Below are positions 1 through 7,827 of a DNA stretch of 23,821 nucleotides, one piece after another. The DNA is taken from contig CAJUAT010000046.1 in assembly GCA_910584525.1 (NCBI GenBank), positions 1 through 23,821 on the forward strand. Reading direction: 5' to 3'. How positions within the stretch are numbered: the stretch's first letter is position 1; each line of letters starts with the position of its first letter. Source of the stretch: an uncultured Muribaculaceae bacterium (lineage in GTDB: Bacteria > Bacteroidota > Bacteroidia > Bacteroidales > Muribaculaceae). The notes under the pieces are model-generated. The model saw only the letters and a program-made list of their open reading frames with translations. It made no database searches and was not told where the DNA came from. Position numbers and translations under genes: made by a program.

Positions 1-65
1 GACCGCTCTACAAGCCGAAATTCGATGTGTTCAAATTTTTGTCATGTACTTAACATATCTATATA

Positions 66-3000
66 TTATGCAGCGATTATTGGATAACGCCTAAAAACAT
101 AGTCGTATATCTTTTTGGCATAGTCCAAAATAGACTCATCGGAATATGAATCAGGCATACTAATCCATAAAGTATTACGAATCAGTTCGGCAATATTTGC
201 CTGAGTGTCGGGTTTCTCCGTCCAGTTGTGCATTTTCATGATGCGCGACTTAACGGTTTCGAGAAGTTCGACCGACAGTTTCTTCAACTTGACGATGTCG
301 GCTTTCGATATATCCTCCTTGAAAAGGAGATCATAAATCGTAAGCTGCTCGTCATTGGTGAATCCCTCGCGAATAAATCGTTTTTCTTCTTTATCGAGCT
401 TTTTTGACAGGTCGATAAGTGCCATAAAAGTTTTCTCAATTGATGCGTGATCCTGCTCTGAGTTGTATTCCTGAATAATACGTTGGTATTCTTCGTAGAA
501 GTTGATGCGTCCGGGATTATTGCGGAGCATTGCTTCAATGCGACGCTTCACAAGTTCGTCAATGTCGGATAGCACAAGGTTCTTGCGCTTGATTTTAGCG
601 AACTCTTTGCGCAGGAAATCGAAGTCAATTGCACTAATGTCAAACTGACGGGTGCCTGTCAGTGAGCTATCGGGGTCTGTTCCTATTTCTTCACTGATAA
701 TCTCGTTGATAGTCACCGACAAGTCTGTAATGTCGGCTTGTTTGCGTCGTTTCTGCAACTGCCCGAAGATTGCGAGTATAGCGTTTTTGTCAGCGATTAC
801 AGCCGGGTCGGTGATGTCCTCACGCGACACGAATTTCATCAAATTTTTAATCGTTCCTGCATAGGTGCAGAAAGTCTTTCGTATCTCTACTGTGGTACAC
901 ATGGCATCCGCTGCATCTTTCAGGAGCGCCATTTTGGTAAAGTCAGTGGCATCCACAAGCGTTTGCAGAATAAAGCAGTGGCCGGCAAGATGCGACTTTG
1001 CTTTGGCAATAGCTTCGAACAGCTTGGCGATAAGCTCCGCTTTGTCAACGGTCACTTCTGTTCCACCGCCGCCTGACTCGCCGTCGGAGGTGGTATATTC
1101 TGCAAGAGCCTTGCGCAAAGCCTTGACTATGCCGATATAATCGATTATAAGGCCATTGGGCTTACCATCGCATACTCGGTTGGCGCGAGCTATGGTCTGC
1201 ATCAGAGTATGTGCTTTAAGCGGCTTGTCGATATAAAGGCACGACAACGATTTTACATCAAAGCCGGTGAGCCACATGGCGCACACGAAAACCACGCGCA
1301 ACGGGTTTTCACGGTCTTTGTAGTCCTTATCAAGTTGGCGCGTCTCAAGTTTTTCTCGGTGAGGACGGATGTCCTTACCCCACTTTTGGAAGTAGGCAAT
1401 TTCGTTTTGCTCCTGAGAAATGACAACGGCCATTTCAGTTTCTTTCATCCACTGGAGCTTGCGTTTGAGTTCCTGTACCTCCTGCTGATTATGATTGTGT
1501 GCAATCCCTTGTTCGAGATTGGCAATTGCCTCCTGCCAATATTCCTGCACATAATCATACATCATCACACAAGCGATTCGGCTCAGACCTACGAACATGG
1601 CTTTGCCGCTCGTCCAAAGGTCTGAATAATGCTGCACGAAGTCCCGGGCAATCATGCGCAGCCGTTTCTCCGAAAGTAGCAGATGAATTTCTTTGGCAAA
1701 TTCACGCTCCACTTTTTCCTCCTGCGAGGGGTCGAGGTCAGCTTCTTGTATAGCTGCGAGAATTTTGGCATTGATAGCCTCTGATTGCAGCTCTTTAAGT
1801 TTTTCTCCTCGGTTCTCATAGTAGAGTGGAACAGTGGCATGGTCATCGACGGCCCGCTTAAAGTCGTAGATGGAGATATAGTCGCCAAAGGTGCGAGTTG
1901 TTATATTGTCATCTTTGAAGATGGGGGTTCCTGTGAAACCGATACGATGGGCGGATGGAAGCAGACGCATCATGTTCTCGGCATAGATACCGTTTTGGGT
2001 GCGGTGCGCCTCGTCGCTCATCAATATAATATCATGGTCTGGGGTGTAAGGCTCGGCGTTGGGCTTGTTGAATTTGTGAATAAGAGTGAAGATGTAAGGA
2101 GGATTTTCTTTCAGACGGTCGATAAGGTTTTTACCACTCGATGCAATGAAATTTTTCGCTTCGCCCGACAGCAAGCCGCAATTCACAAATAGCTCGGAAA
2201 TTTGAGTGTTAAGTTCCTCTCGGTCGGTAAGCACAACGAATGTGGGGCTTCCGGCAAATTTCCGATTAATCTTTCGAGCGAGGAACACCATCGAGTAGCT
2301 TTTACCGCTGCCCTGAGTGTGCCAAAACACGCCGAGCTTACCTTTGGTGATCTCGCGGTTGCGGTAAGCCTCGACTGCACGGTTCACTCCGAGGTATTGG
2401 TGGTTACGCGAGAGTATCTTTGTAATGCGTCCTTCCGAGTGGTCGAAGATAACGAAGTTTTCGAGTAGGTCGAGAAACGTGCGTTTGTTGCAAACGCCAC
2501 GGAGCATTGTTTCCAATTCAACGTTGCCCTCGTCTTCCTCTTTGAGGCGTTTCCACTCGTGGAAAAATTCGTACTTGCTGCCAAGCGTACCGATTTTAGC
2601 CTCAAAGCCATTACTGAGCATGAGAAATGCGTTGTAATGGAACAGTTGCGGTATTGTATCGAGGTAGTCGGTGTAATTGTTGGTATAGGCGTTTTCAACG
2701 TCTACTTCCGTTGCTTTGAGCTCAATGAAAAGCAATGGTATACCATTGACGTAGCCGACAATATCAGTGCGTCGACGATGTAGCGCACCATGTATCTTCA
2801 TCTCCTTGACGGCGAGGAAATGATTGTTTTCGGGGTTGTCGAAATCAATCATTCGTGCAGAGATTGTGCCGTTTTCGCTTCCGGGGCGAGTATCGGCAAC
2901 CTCTATGCCGTCGCGTATCATCTTGAACTTTTCCTCGTTGATTTGCAGCAGCGTGTTTGTGGCGGAATAAGCCATAAACTTAGTTAAAGCCTCGGTTAGC

Positions 3001-3212
3001 TGATTTTCAGTGAGCCAAGGATTGAGTTTGCGCAAAGCTTTTTCGAGGTAGCGCGTAAGCACGACATCGCGGTATGACGTGCGGCCAAGAGTGCCGGATG
3101 TTCCGAGCACTTCCTGATTGTATGCCATGACGACATCCCAGCCGAGTTCATCGTGCAGCAGGTTGCCGGCAGCTCCTTGAACGAGTATGTTTTCAGAATA
3201 TTCGTATGACAT
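66..3212 (-). CDS. hsdR: Type I restriction enzyme, R (motor/nuclease) subunit HsdR
   Basis: This is the DNA-translocating and cleaving subunit of a type I restriction-modification complex. It acts with HsdM2-HsdS on unmethylated DNA. From the chosen start (1048 residues) I see a PD-(D/E)xK nuclease signature near the N-terminus (D150, then E164-L-K166). Two RecA-like helicase lobes follow: Walker A TQGSGKS (299-305), DEAH box (400-403), GFTGTP (425-430), WLTGFDVK (motif V, about 647-654) and QTIARANR (motif VI, 672-679). The C-terminal third is helical and charged, as in HsdR proteins that bind the methylase core. The reading frame is open 24 codons further upstream, but that would overlap fic. 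I chose the ATG at 3212 because it lies 5 bp after the fic stop and the protein then begins MSYEYSEN. It is the last gene of the operon. Length is normal and all key motifs are intact. Confidence 0.96.
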   Translation of the reverse strand: MSYEYSENILVQGAAGNLLHDELGWDVVMAYNQEVLGTSGTLGRTSYRDVVLTRYLEKALRKLNPWLTENQLTEALTKFMAYSATNTLLQINEEKFKMIRDGIEVADTRPGSENGTISARMIDFDNPENNHFLAVKEMKIHGALHRRRTDIVGYVNGIPLLFIELKATEVDVENAYTNNYTDYLDTIPQLFHYNAFLMLSNGFEAKIGTLGSKYEFFHEWKRLKEEDEGNVELETMLRGVCNKRTFLDLLENFVIFDHSEGRITKILSRNHQYLGVNRAVEAYRNREITKGKLGVFWHTQGSGKSYSMVFLARKINRKFAGSPTFVVLTDREELNTQISELFVNCGLLSGEAKNFIASSGKNLIDRLKENPPYIFTLIHKFNKPNAEPYTPDHDIILMSDEAHRTQNGIYAENMMRLLPSAHRIGFTGTPIFKDDNITTRTFGDYISIYDFKRAVDDHATVPLYYENRGEKLKELQSEAINAKILAAIQEADLDPSQEEKVEREFAKEIHLLLSEKRLRMIARDFVQHYSDLWTSGKAMFVGLSRIACVMMYDYVQEYWQEAIANLEQGIAHNHNQQEVQELKRKLQWMKETEMAVVISQEQNEIAYFQKWGKDIRPHREKLETRQLDKDYKDRENPLRVVFVCAMWLTGFDVKSLSCLYIDKPLKAHTLMQTIARANRVCDGKPNGLIIDYIGIVKALRKALAEYTTSDGESGGGGTEVTVDKAELIAKLFEAIAKAKSHLAGHCFILQTLVDATDFTKMALLKDAADAMCTTVEIRKTFCTYAGTIKNLMKFVSREDITDPAVIADKNAILAIFGQLQKRRKQADITDLSVTINEIISEEIGTDPDSSLTGTRQFDISAIDFDFLRKEFAKIKRKNLVLSDIDELVKRRIEAMLRNNPGRINFYEEYQRIIQEYNSEQDHASIEKTFMALIDLSKKLDKEEKRFIREGFTNDEQLTIYDLLFKEDISKADIVKLKKLSVELLETVKSRIMKMHNWTEKPDTQANIAELIRNTLWISMPDSYSDESILDYAKKIYDYVFRRYPIIAA

Positions 3213-3217
3213 AGTTC

Positions 3218-4204
3218 TCAGTCGTTTAGTTTGTATTGCACCATCCAATATCCGCTCTTGTTGCTCCCCATGCGCTCTATCCATCCGGCGGCTTTCATGT
3301 TGGAGATAATCTTCTTCACCCCATTCTCTGTTATGCCGACTCTCTCGGCAAGTTCAATGCGTGTGAGCCGTGGATTTTCTGTGAGCAGTATTAGTATGGA
3401 CAACTCGGATTTATTGGGTACTTTATCGGGTATTTTATTGGGTACTTCCTCTTTTATGTTCTTTTGAAGTGTCTTCAAAATTTCATTGAGCATAAAGTCG
3501 ATAAAGGGGCCGGATTGACCCTCGGCGGTGGATGCGGCGATGGCGTTATAATATTCTTGCTGATTGGCATACACCATATTCTCGACCGGAAGATGCTCAA
3601 AGAGCGGATTCAGACGACCGAGAATCAGCGATTGCCACAATCGTCCGGTACGTCCGTTGCCATCGGAGAATGGATGTATAAATTCAAATTCGTAGTGGAA
3701 CACACAGGAACGAATCAGCAGATGGTCTTTCGACTTTTTGAGCCATGCGAAAAGGTCGCCCATAAGTTCGGGAACACGTTGTGGCGGCGGTGCCATGTGA
3801 ACGAGTCCCGATTCACCGAACACTCCGACGCCGCCACTGCGGTAGCGCCCTGCATCATCGGTCAAGGCTTCCATCATTATGCTATGAGCCTTGAGCAAAT
3901 CCTTTTCAGCAAAAGGGTTTAACTGTGAATAAAGGTCATAGACGCGAATAGCGTTCTTGACCTCCTGAATTTGACGGATTGGTGCTACCACCTGCTTGCC
4001 GTTGATAATATCTCTTACTTCATCCTCGCTGAGAGTATTGCCCTCGATAGCGAGCGATGAATGAATGGTTTTGATACGGTTCGCTTTGCGAAGTTTCAAG
4101 CCATGTTCACCCTCCAGAGCTATATTATGTCGCTCCAAAAGTGCAGATATTTCCGCGATGCGATTGATAGCTTCTGCCGATATGTTGAATGGGGGGGTTG
4201 TCAT
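3218..4204 (-). CDS. Fic-domain protein with N-terminal inhibitory motif and C-terminal winged helix
   Basis: This 328-residue Fic-family protein probably transfers AMP (or another nucleotide part) to a target hydroxyl group. The catalytic loop is complete: HPFSDGNGRTGR at 177-188, with His177 as the catalytic base. An inhibitory-helix motif of the (S/T)xxxE(G/N) type is visible N-terminal to it (S50-LAI-E54-G55), as in self-inhibited class II Fic proteins. A short lysine/proline linker (about 250-265) built from VPNK/IPDK repeats leads to a winged helix-turn-helix (about 266-323), which suggests DNA binding or autoregulation. The gene lies between hsdS (4 bp upstream) and hsdR (5 bp downstream), so it is cotranscribed with the restriction system. 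A C7 run spans codons 3-5. The target is unknown; it could be a guard, a toxin or a regulator of the R-M genes. Confidence 0.93.
   Translation of the reverse strand: MTTPPFNISAEAINRIAEISALLERHNIALEGEHGLKLRKANRIKTIHSSLAIEGNTLSEDEVRDIINGKQVVAPIRQIQEVKNAIRVYDLYSQLNPFAEKDLLKAHSIMMEALTDDAGRYRSGGVGVFGESGLVHMAPPPQRVPELMGDLFAWLKKSKDHLLIRSCVFHYEFEFIHPFSDGNGRTGRLWQSLILGRLNPLFEHLPVENMVYANQQEYYNAIAASTAEGQSGPFIDFMLNEILKTLQKNIKEEVPNKIPDKVPNKSELSILILLTENPRLTRIELAERVGITENGVKKIISNMKAAGWIERMGSNKSGYWMVQYKLND
3410..3445 (-). repeat. Three tandem 12-bp repeats in the Fic linker
   Basis: Three adjacent copies of a 12-bp unit lie at 3410-3421, 3422-3433 and 3434-3445 (plus-strand unit TTTATTGGGTAC). Copies 1 and 3 are identical and copy 2 differs at two bases. 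The unit is in frame and encodes the VPNK-IPDK-VPNK stretch joining the Fic domain to the winged helix. Copy-number change would lengthen or shorten the linker by four residues without a frameshift. Confidence 0.9.
4191..4197 (-). repeat. C7 homopolymer just inside the fic start
   Basis: Seven G on the plus strand (C7 in the coding strand) follow the fic ATG within nine bases and cover codons 3-5 (Thr-Pro-Pro). In the window as given the frame is open. Gain or loss of one base would abolish Fic translation almost from its start. Whether the tract actually varies in the population cannot be seen here. Confidence 0.85.
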
Positions 4205-4208
4205 AAGC

Positions 4209-5390
4209 TTATGCGTTTATTTCGATTTGACCAGAGAGTAGACGAGGGAGAAGCAGGTCACGAGAGTTAACTAAGTAACGTAACTGTCGCATCTTATTCA
4301 ACCTAAGGTCAAAATATGATTTAAAAGTTGTACGCAATGAACTGGGAGGCAATAAGATGGTAATAGAATCTAAATGCTTTTTTCCTAAATGTGCAACGGT
4401 TGCTCCCGTAAGAGTTCTCTCAAAGAACTTAATCGGAGCATTGATTGCTAAAAACATAAAACCTCGGTCTTCATTGTTTAGCGGATCAATAGCACAAACT
4501 CGTTGAACTAAATAAGCGTCCATATCAGACCAGGCGTTTATGTGAAACTCTCCATCCATACCAACAAGTATATCACCGAATTTTATGATATATTTTTCAT
4601 CGGCGTTTTCAGTTGTAAAGTCGTTTGTATAAGAATTTGGAATATTCCTAATTCTTATAATTGGAGTGCCTTCTCCAGCACTATTGAATTTTGAGCCATC
4701 AAAAGCGTAGCCAAAACGAACCGAAGCAATTTCGGGTAGTTTGACTTTAACCCAACCCTCCGGCAAACCGTTTTCTCCTATTGAGGCGGATTCATGACCG
4801 GGGAAGCGCATATCTACGAACCATTCTCGATAGAGCCGCTGTGCGGCTTCTTCGATTAGCGCAATCTGCCGCTTGCAGTTGTCTATCATATCATCATAGG
4901 CCGAGAGAATGCGACCAATAGCGCGTTGCACGTTGATGTCTGCATGAACTTGAAGCTCAATGTTCTCAAATGCAGATTTGGCAATGTACTCTCTGCCAGA
5001 TGCTGTACCCTTGTTTATGCTTTTAAGGTTTGGGAGGAAATTGAGAAGAACATAATATACGTAGTCGTTATCGTATTCTTCATTTGGAATGATAGCGTTG
5101 ATCGACTGATTGACAAAACAGTCGCACGGTGTCATTGTTAATTTTGTTCCTACCGTACCGATACAAGGCACACAGATAGAGCGAGCCGGAACAAGTCGGC
5201 TTCGGCAATCATTGGCAGCTTTCTCCGAGAACATTTCCTCGACAACGCGAGTATACTTTTCTTCGGGGTTTATGTCGGTGGGTTTTATCCACAGGGCATA
5301 ATCCCCGTAGTTGTCGGGGTTCTTCTTTGATGGAGTGCTACCGGTTTTGATGTCGCCGAGGTCTCCGATATGTACGGTTTTCATTTCCAT
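4209..5390 (-). CDS. hsdS: Type I restriction-modification specificity subunit HsdS
   Basis: HsdS recognises the bipartite DNA target and holds the two HsdM subunits. At 393 residues it has the usual architecture: a first target-recognition domain (about 1-150), a central conserved helix (about 155-205, containing YDDMIDN and LYREWFVDMRFPGHE), a second recognition domain (about 212-350) and a C-terminal conserved helix ending in LLPRLLSGQIEI. The start overlaps the hsdM stop. The ATG at 5390 gives MEMKTV; the second ATG at 5384 forms an ATGA overlap with the hsdM stop and may be the true start. The second half of the gene is clearly AT-rich (19 of 60 bases are G or C at 4561-4620), as expected for a fast-diverging recognition subunit. 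No second hsdS copy or recombinase is present nearby. The recognition sequence cannot be read from the protein. Confidence 0.95.
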   Translation of the reverse strand: MEMKTVHIGDLGDIKTGSTPSKKNPDNYGDYALWIKPTDINPEEKYTRVVEEMFSEKAANDCRSRLVPARSICVPCIGTVGTKLTMTPCDCFVNQSINAIIPNEEYDNDYVYYVLLNFLPNLKSINKGTASGREYIAKSAFENIELQVHADINVQRAIGRILSAYDDMIDNCKRQIALIEEAAQRLYREWFVDMRFPGHESASIGENGLPEGWVKVKLPEIASVRFGYAFDGSKFNSAGEGTPIIRIRNIPNSYTNDFTTENADEKYIIKFGDILVGMDGEFHINAWSDMDAYLVQRVCAIDPLNNEDRGFMFLAINAPIKFFERTLTGATVAHLGKKHLDSITILLPPSSLRTTFKSYFDLRLNKMRQLRYLVNSRDLLLPRLLSGQIEINA

Positions 5391-7279
5391 ATCAGCGACT
5401 CGTTATGTTTGATTGTGGCGAGAATTTCTCCGGATTGTTTCTGAAGCTGTTCCAATTCGGCATGGATTTCTTTCATGCGAGAGGTAAAGTCTACGCCGTC
5501 ATCTTTGACTTCCTCGGCCCCTGTATAAGCGCCGGGGGTCAAAGAGAACTGTTTGGCTTCCACGTCCTCGATTGAGGCGATGCGGCACAAACCGGGGATG
5601 TCTCGATAGGTGCCATCGTCACCGAATTTGTCGGTAAGCCAAACAAGCTGATTGGCAACTTCGAGGGCTTCGGTTATTTCAGCTACTTGCTGTTCAACCT
5701 CTGCTATAAGCTCTTTGATTTCGTCTTTCTCTTTTTTCTTGCGAGTAGCTTTCAGCGCTGCTTGATGTCTTTTGAGATTTCCCTTGAAACAATCGAGTGT
5801 AGCCGCGATGCCATCGCGATATGCCGCATGTGTCCGTTCTGTCGGATGTAACTCGGCGTTATCGTAGCGAGGCATAAAATCATTAAGCCACATCAGATAT
5901 GTTGAAATCAGTTCCTTATAACGTTCTTTCTCTCCACGATAAAGCCAAACGATGGCATTAATGTTTCGCATCTGCCATTCATTCCATTCATTGAGTGTCT
6001 TGTCAACTACGGTATAGTAGTTGCGAGCGTCAATGAAAAGGATTTTATCGCGGTTTTCTTCACGTTTGTCCTTGTCGAAGAACCAAAGTGTGCAAGGGAG
6101 AGAAAGCGTATAGAAGAAGTTGTTGGCAACGGAGATAAGGCAATCGACGTGGCTGGAGCGAACAAGTTGCTCACGAATGAGTTTATCTTTGTTTTGCGAG
6201 TCGGTAGCCGACGATGCCATAACGAATCCGGCACGTCCGCGCTCGTTAAGATATGAGTAGAAATACTGAATCCACAGATAGTTGGCGTTGCTGATTTCAC
6301 CAGCCTTATTTACTCCAGGGATACCGAACGGCAAACGTGCAGAAGCAGACCCGGCAACGGTCTGTTCCTTAACGCCGTTGACGTTGAACGGTGGATTTGC
6401 CATAACAAAGTCGCACTGACCTAAAAGGTTGTGCGCATCTTTGGAATAAGAATTAGCATCGTCGCCACTTTTGATTTTGGCGTTCAATCCATGTACCGCC
6501 ATGTTCATGAGGCAAAGGTGGGCGTTGAACTCCACCTTTTCCTGACCGTAGAATGTGAGAGTGGAGTTAGCATTCATGCCGAGATTGTTGACAAAATCAC
6601 CCGATTGCACGAACATACCGCCACTGCCGCAGGCTGGATCGAGGACGGTGCCGCGCTTGGGTTCGATGATGTTTACAATCATCTGCACAAGCGATTTCGG
6701 CGTAAAGAACACACCGTCATCATCGGCAATGGTTTTAGAAAACTTGCCGGTGAAGTACTCGTAGATACGCCCGATAATGTCACCGCCTACCTCGTCAAGC
6801 TTGTTATTGTTGAAAATGCGGAGAAGTTGTGCAAGTATCTCGTTGGAGAAAATATCGTAGGTTTTGGGGAGAATACCTTTGAGGTGTTCACTCTGTTGCT
6901 CGATAAGGCGCATGGCGTAATTAACGACATCGCCAAGTTTGGAGAGCTGTCGACCCTCTTCATCGCAGATGTTGGCCGAGGCAATGCTTTCAGGAAGATT
7001 TACAAGGTAGTCATACTGTGCCTCTCTTGGGAGAAAGAGTGCGCTTTTTGCTTGAAAGTCAGACTGAGTAACAGGAAGGTCTCGCCCGTTACGAGAAGGG
7101 CGATTCTTCAACAATTCAGCTTCAACTCGTTTGAAGCGGCCATATGCGTATTTAAGAAACAGCAGACCGAGTACAGGCATACAATATTGAGCTGCATTTA
7201 GGTTAGCATTTGCTCTAAGCAGGTCAGCCGATGCCCAAAGGTCGGCTTCCAGTTTCTTTATGGATGATTGATTTGCCAT
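5381..7279 (-). CDS. hsdM: Type I restriction-modification DNA methyltransferase subunit HsdM
   Basis: This N6-adenine methyltransferase protects host DNA at the HsdS-defined target and is part of the restriction complex. In the 632-residue protein I see an N-terminal helical HsdM domain (about 1-150), the SAM-binding motif I DPACGSGG (214-221) and the catalytic motif IV NPPF (295-298). A C-terminal helical segment rich in Lys and Glu (about 510-632) probably contacts HsdS. The start MANQSSIKKLEADLW is typical for the family. It is the first gene of the operon. Its stop overlaps hsdS by a few bases, implying translational coupling. A 5' leader with candidate promoter boxes lies upstream. No motif is degenerate. 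Confidence 0.97.
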   Translation of the reverse strand: MANQSSIKKLEADLWASADLLRANANLNAAQYCMPVLGLLFLKYAYGRFKRVEAELLKNRPSRNGRDLPVTQSDFQAKSALFLPREAQYDYLVNLPESIASANICDEEGRQLSKLGDVVNYAMRLIEQQSEHLKGILPKTYDIFSNEILAQLLRIFNNNKLDEVGGDIIGRIYEYFTGKFSKTIADDDGVFFTPKSLVQMIVNIIEPKRGTVLDPACGSGGMFVQSGDFVNNLGMNANSTLTFYGQEKVEFNAHLCLMNMAVHGLNAKIKSGDDANSYSKDAHNLLGQCDFVMANPPFNVNGVKEQTVAGSASARLPFGIPGVNKAGEISNANYLWIQYFYSYLNERGRAGFVMASSATDSQNKDKLIREQLVRSSHVDCLISVANNFFYTLSLPCTLWFFDKDKREENRDKILFIDARNYYTVVDKTLNEWNEWQMRNINAIVWLYRGEKERYKELISTYLMWLNDFMPRYDNAELHPTERTHAAYRDGIAATLDCFKGNLKRHQAALKATRKKKEKDEIKELIAEVEQQVAEITEALEVANQLVWLTDKFGDDGTYRDIPGLCRIASIEDVEAKQFSLTPGAYTGAEEVKDDGVDFTSRMKEIHAELEQLQKQSGEILATIKHNESLIWK

Positions 7280-7424
7280 ATGAAGTAAGGAAACTTCCGT
7301 ATAGCATCTGAAGGCCGACCAAAGCCTGTAACGACTATTCGAGAGTTTCCAAAGTTTTCGGCTCGCGCCGTATGTCTTTGTGATAATGTTTAGGTCATTC
7401 TCAAATTTTGACGTTATTAGATTG

Positions 7425-7472
7425 CAAAGTTAGCGATTATTTGTGAGACTTTTCGTATCAGGCGCAAAGATA
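7425..7472 (-). promoter_or_regulatory. Candidate promoter boxes for the hsdM-hsdS-fic-hsdR operon
   Basis: Two matches to the Bacteroidetes -7 consensus TAnnTTTG lie on the minus strand upstream of hsdM: TAACTTTG (7432-7425) and TATCTTTG (7472-7465). Neither has a clean TTTG -33 box at the usual spacing of about 19-21 bp. The inner box would give a leader of roughly 140 bases before the hsdM ATG. These are consensus matches only. Confidence 0.35.
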
Positions 7473-7493
7473 ATTTCGCAGGTGTGCGAAATT
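7472..7493. promoter_or_regulatory. 9-bp perfect inverted repeat (possible operator)
   Basis: The arms AATTTCGCA (7472-7480) and TGCGAAATT (7485-7493) are perfect reverse complements around the 4-base loop GGTG. There is no T-run beside it, so a terminator is unlikely. It abuts the TATCTTTG box, on the side where a -33 element would lie for hsdM transcription. That position suits a repressor site. The Fic winged helix is the only DNA-binding candidate regulator inside this operon; that link is inference. Confidence 0.5.
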
Positions 7494-7700
7494 CGAGCAC
7501 ACCGGCCGTAAAAATTCACAATACGGGGTCAAGACGAAATTCCGGTGCACAAGAATATAGATCAGTGATAAGTGGTAAAAGATCAACGATTAATTATGAT
7601 GCAGCTTTGTGTTGTCCAGCTGTGATTCCCAAATCGCGGCCGAAGGCTGAGAGAAGCAGAATTTTAAATGCATCGTAAAAAAGACTTGAGCCGTTTCTTT

Positions 7701-7722
7701 CTATAATCATGCTATAATCATG
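7701..7722. repeat. Two tandem 11-bp repeats
   Basis: The unit CTATAATCATG occurs twice without a gap (7701-7711 and 7712-7722). It lies in the AT-rich spacer 21 bases before the strong stem-loop. The function is unknown; it may be a replication-slippage scar or a binding site. Confidence 0.85.
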
Positions 7723-7743
7723 TATATGTGAATGTTATCTTTG

Positions 7744-7784
7744 CACTGACAAAACGGTTGGCATCTGCAACCGTTTTGTCAGTG
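7744..7784 (-). terminator. Strong 17-bp stem-loop, probable end of the NRPS operon
   Basis: The arms at 7744-7760 and 7768-7784 are perfect 17-bp reverse complements (CACTGACAAAACGGTTG and its partner) around a 7-base loop. The structure begins 44 bases beyond the PPTase stop, where the operon from the right should terminate. Neither side has a clear run of T, so it is not a textbook intrinsic terminator; it could instead protect the 3' end of the mRNA. On the plus strand a TATCTTTG box (7736-7743) directly abuts the left arm, so a small structured transcript in that direction is an alternative. Confidence 0.6.
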
Positions 7785-7827
7785 TGAAGATAAGGCTTTA
7801 TTTGAAGATAGGTAAATATGAACTCGC

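Larger units (their letters stand above)
7280..7827. other. Non-coding region between the PPTase gene and hsdM
   Basis: These 548 bases hold no gene I can support. The only sizeable frame (plus strand, 7484-7678) has an atypical composition and no recognisable motif. The region contains two candidate TAnnTTTG boxes facing hsdM, a 9-bp palindrome, an 11-bp tandem repeat and a strong stem-loop, listed separately. The stretch 7500-7690 shows nothing else I can name. I saw no tRNA-like or riboswitch-like fold by eye, but a covariance-model search was not possible. Confidence 0.7.

Noticed and set aside
1..65. Possible terminator or next gene beyond hsdR
   Set aside because: The 65 bases are AT-rich but contain no hairpin with a T-run and no recognisable coding end; the window stops too soon to judge.
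66..3284. HsdR start 24 codons further upstream
   Set aside because: The extension overlaps the 3' end of fic in another frame and encodes a sequence not typical of HsdR; the ATG at 3212 follows the fic stop by 5 bp.
4209..5390. Phase-variable hsdS shufflon
   Set aside because: There is one full-length hsdS with two recognition domains, no partial second copy, no recombinase gene and no inverted repeats that I could see around it.
6431..7201. 256-codon plus-strand frame opposite hsdM
   Set aside because: The minus-strand frame carries all HsdM motifs; the plus-strand product has no recognisable family or signal and is a shadow.
7496..7550. CACCGG / CCGGTG repeats with nearby CGAAATT copies
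   Set aside because: Arms of 6 bp separated by about 36 bases are too short to call a structure or site.
7484..7678. 64-codon plus-strand frame in the intergenic region
   Set aside because: No ribosome-binding context, no motif, odd composition, and the start lies inside the palindrome. I treat it as chance.
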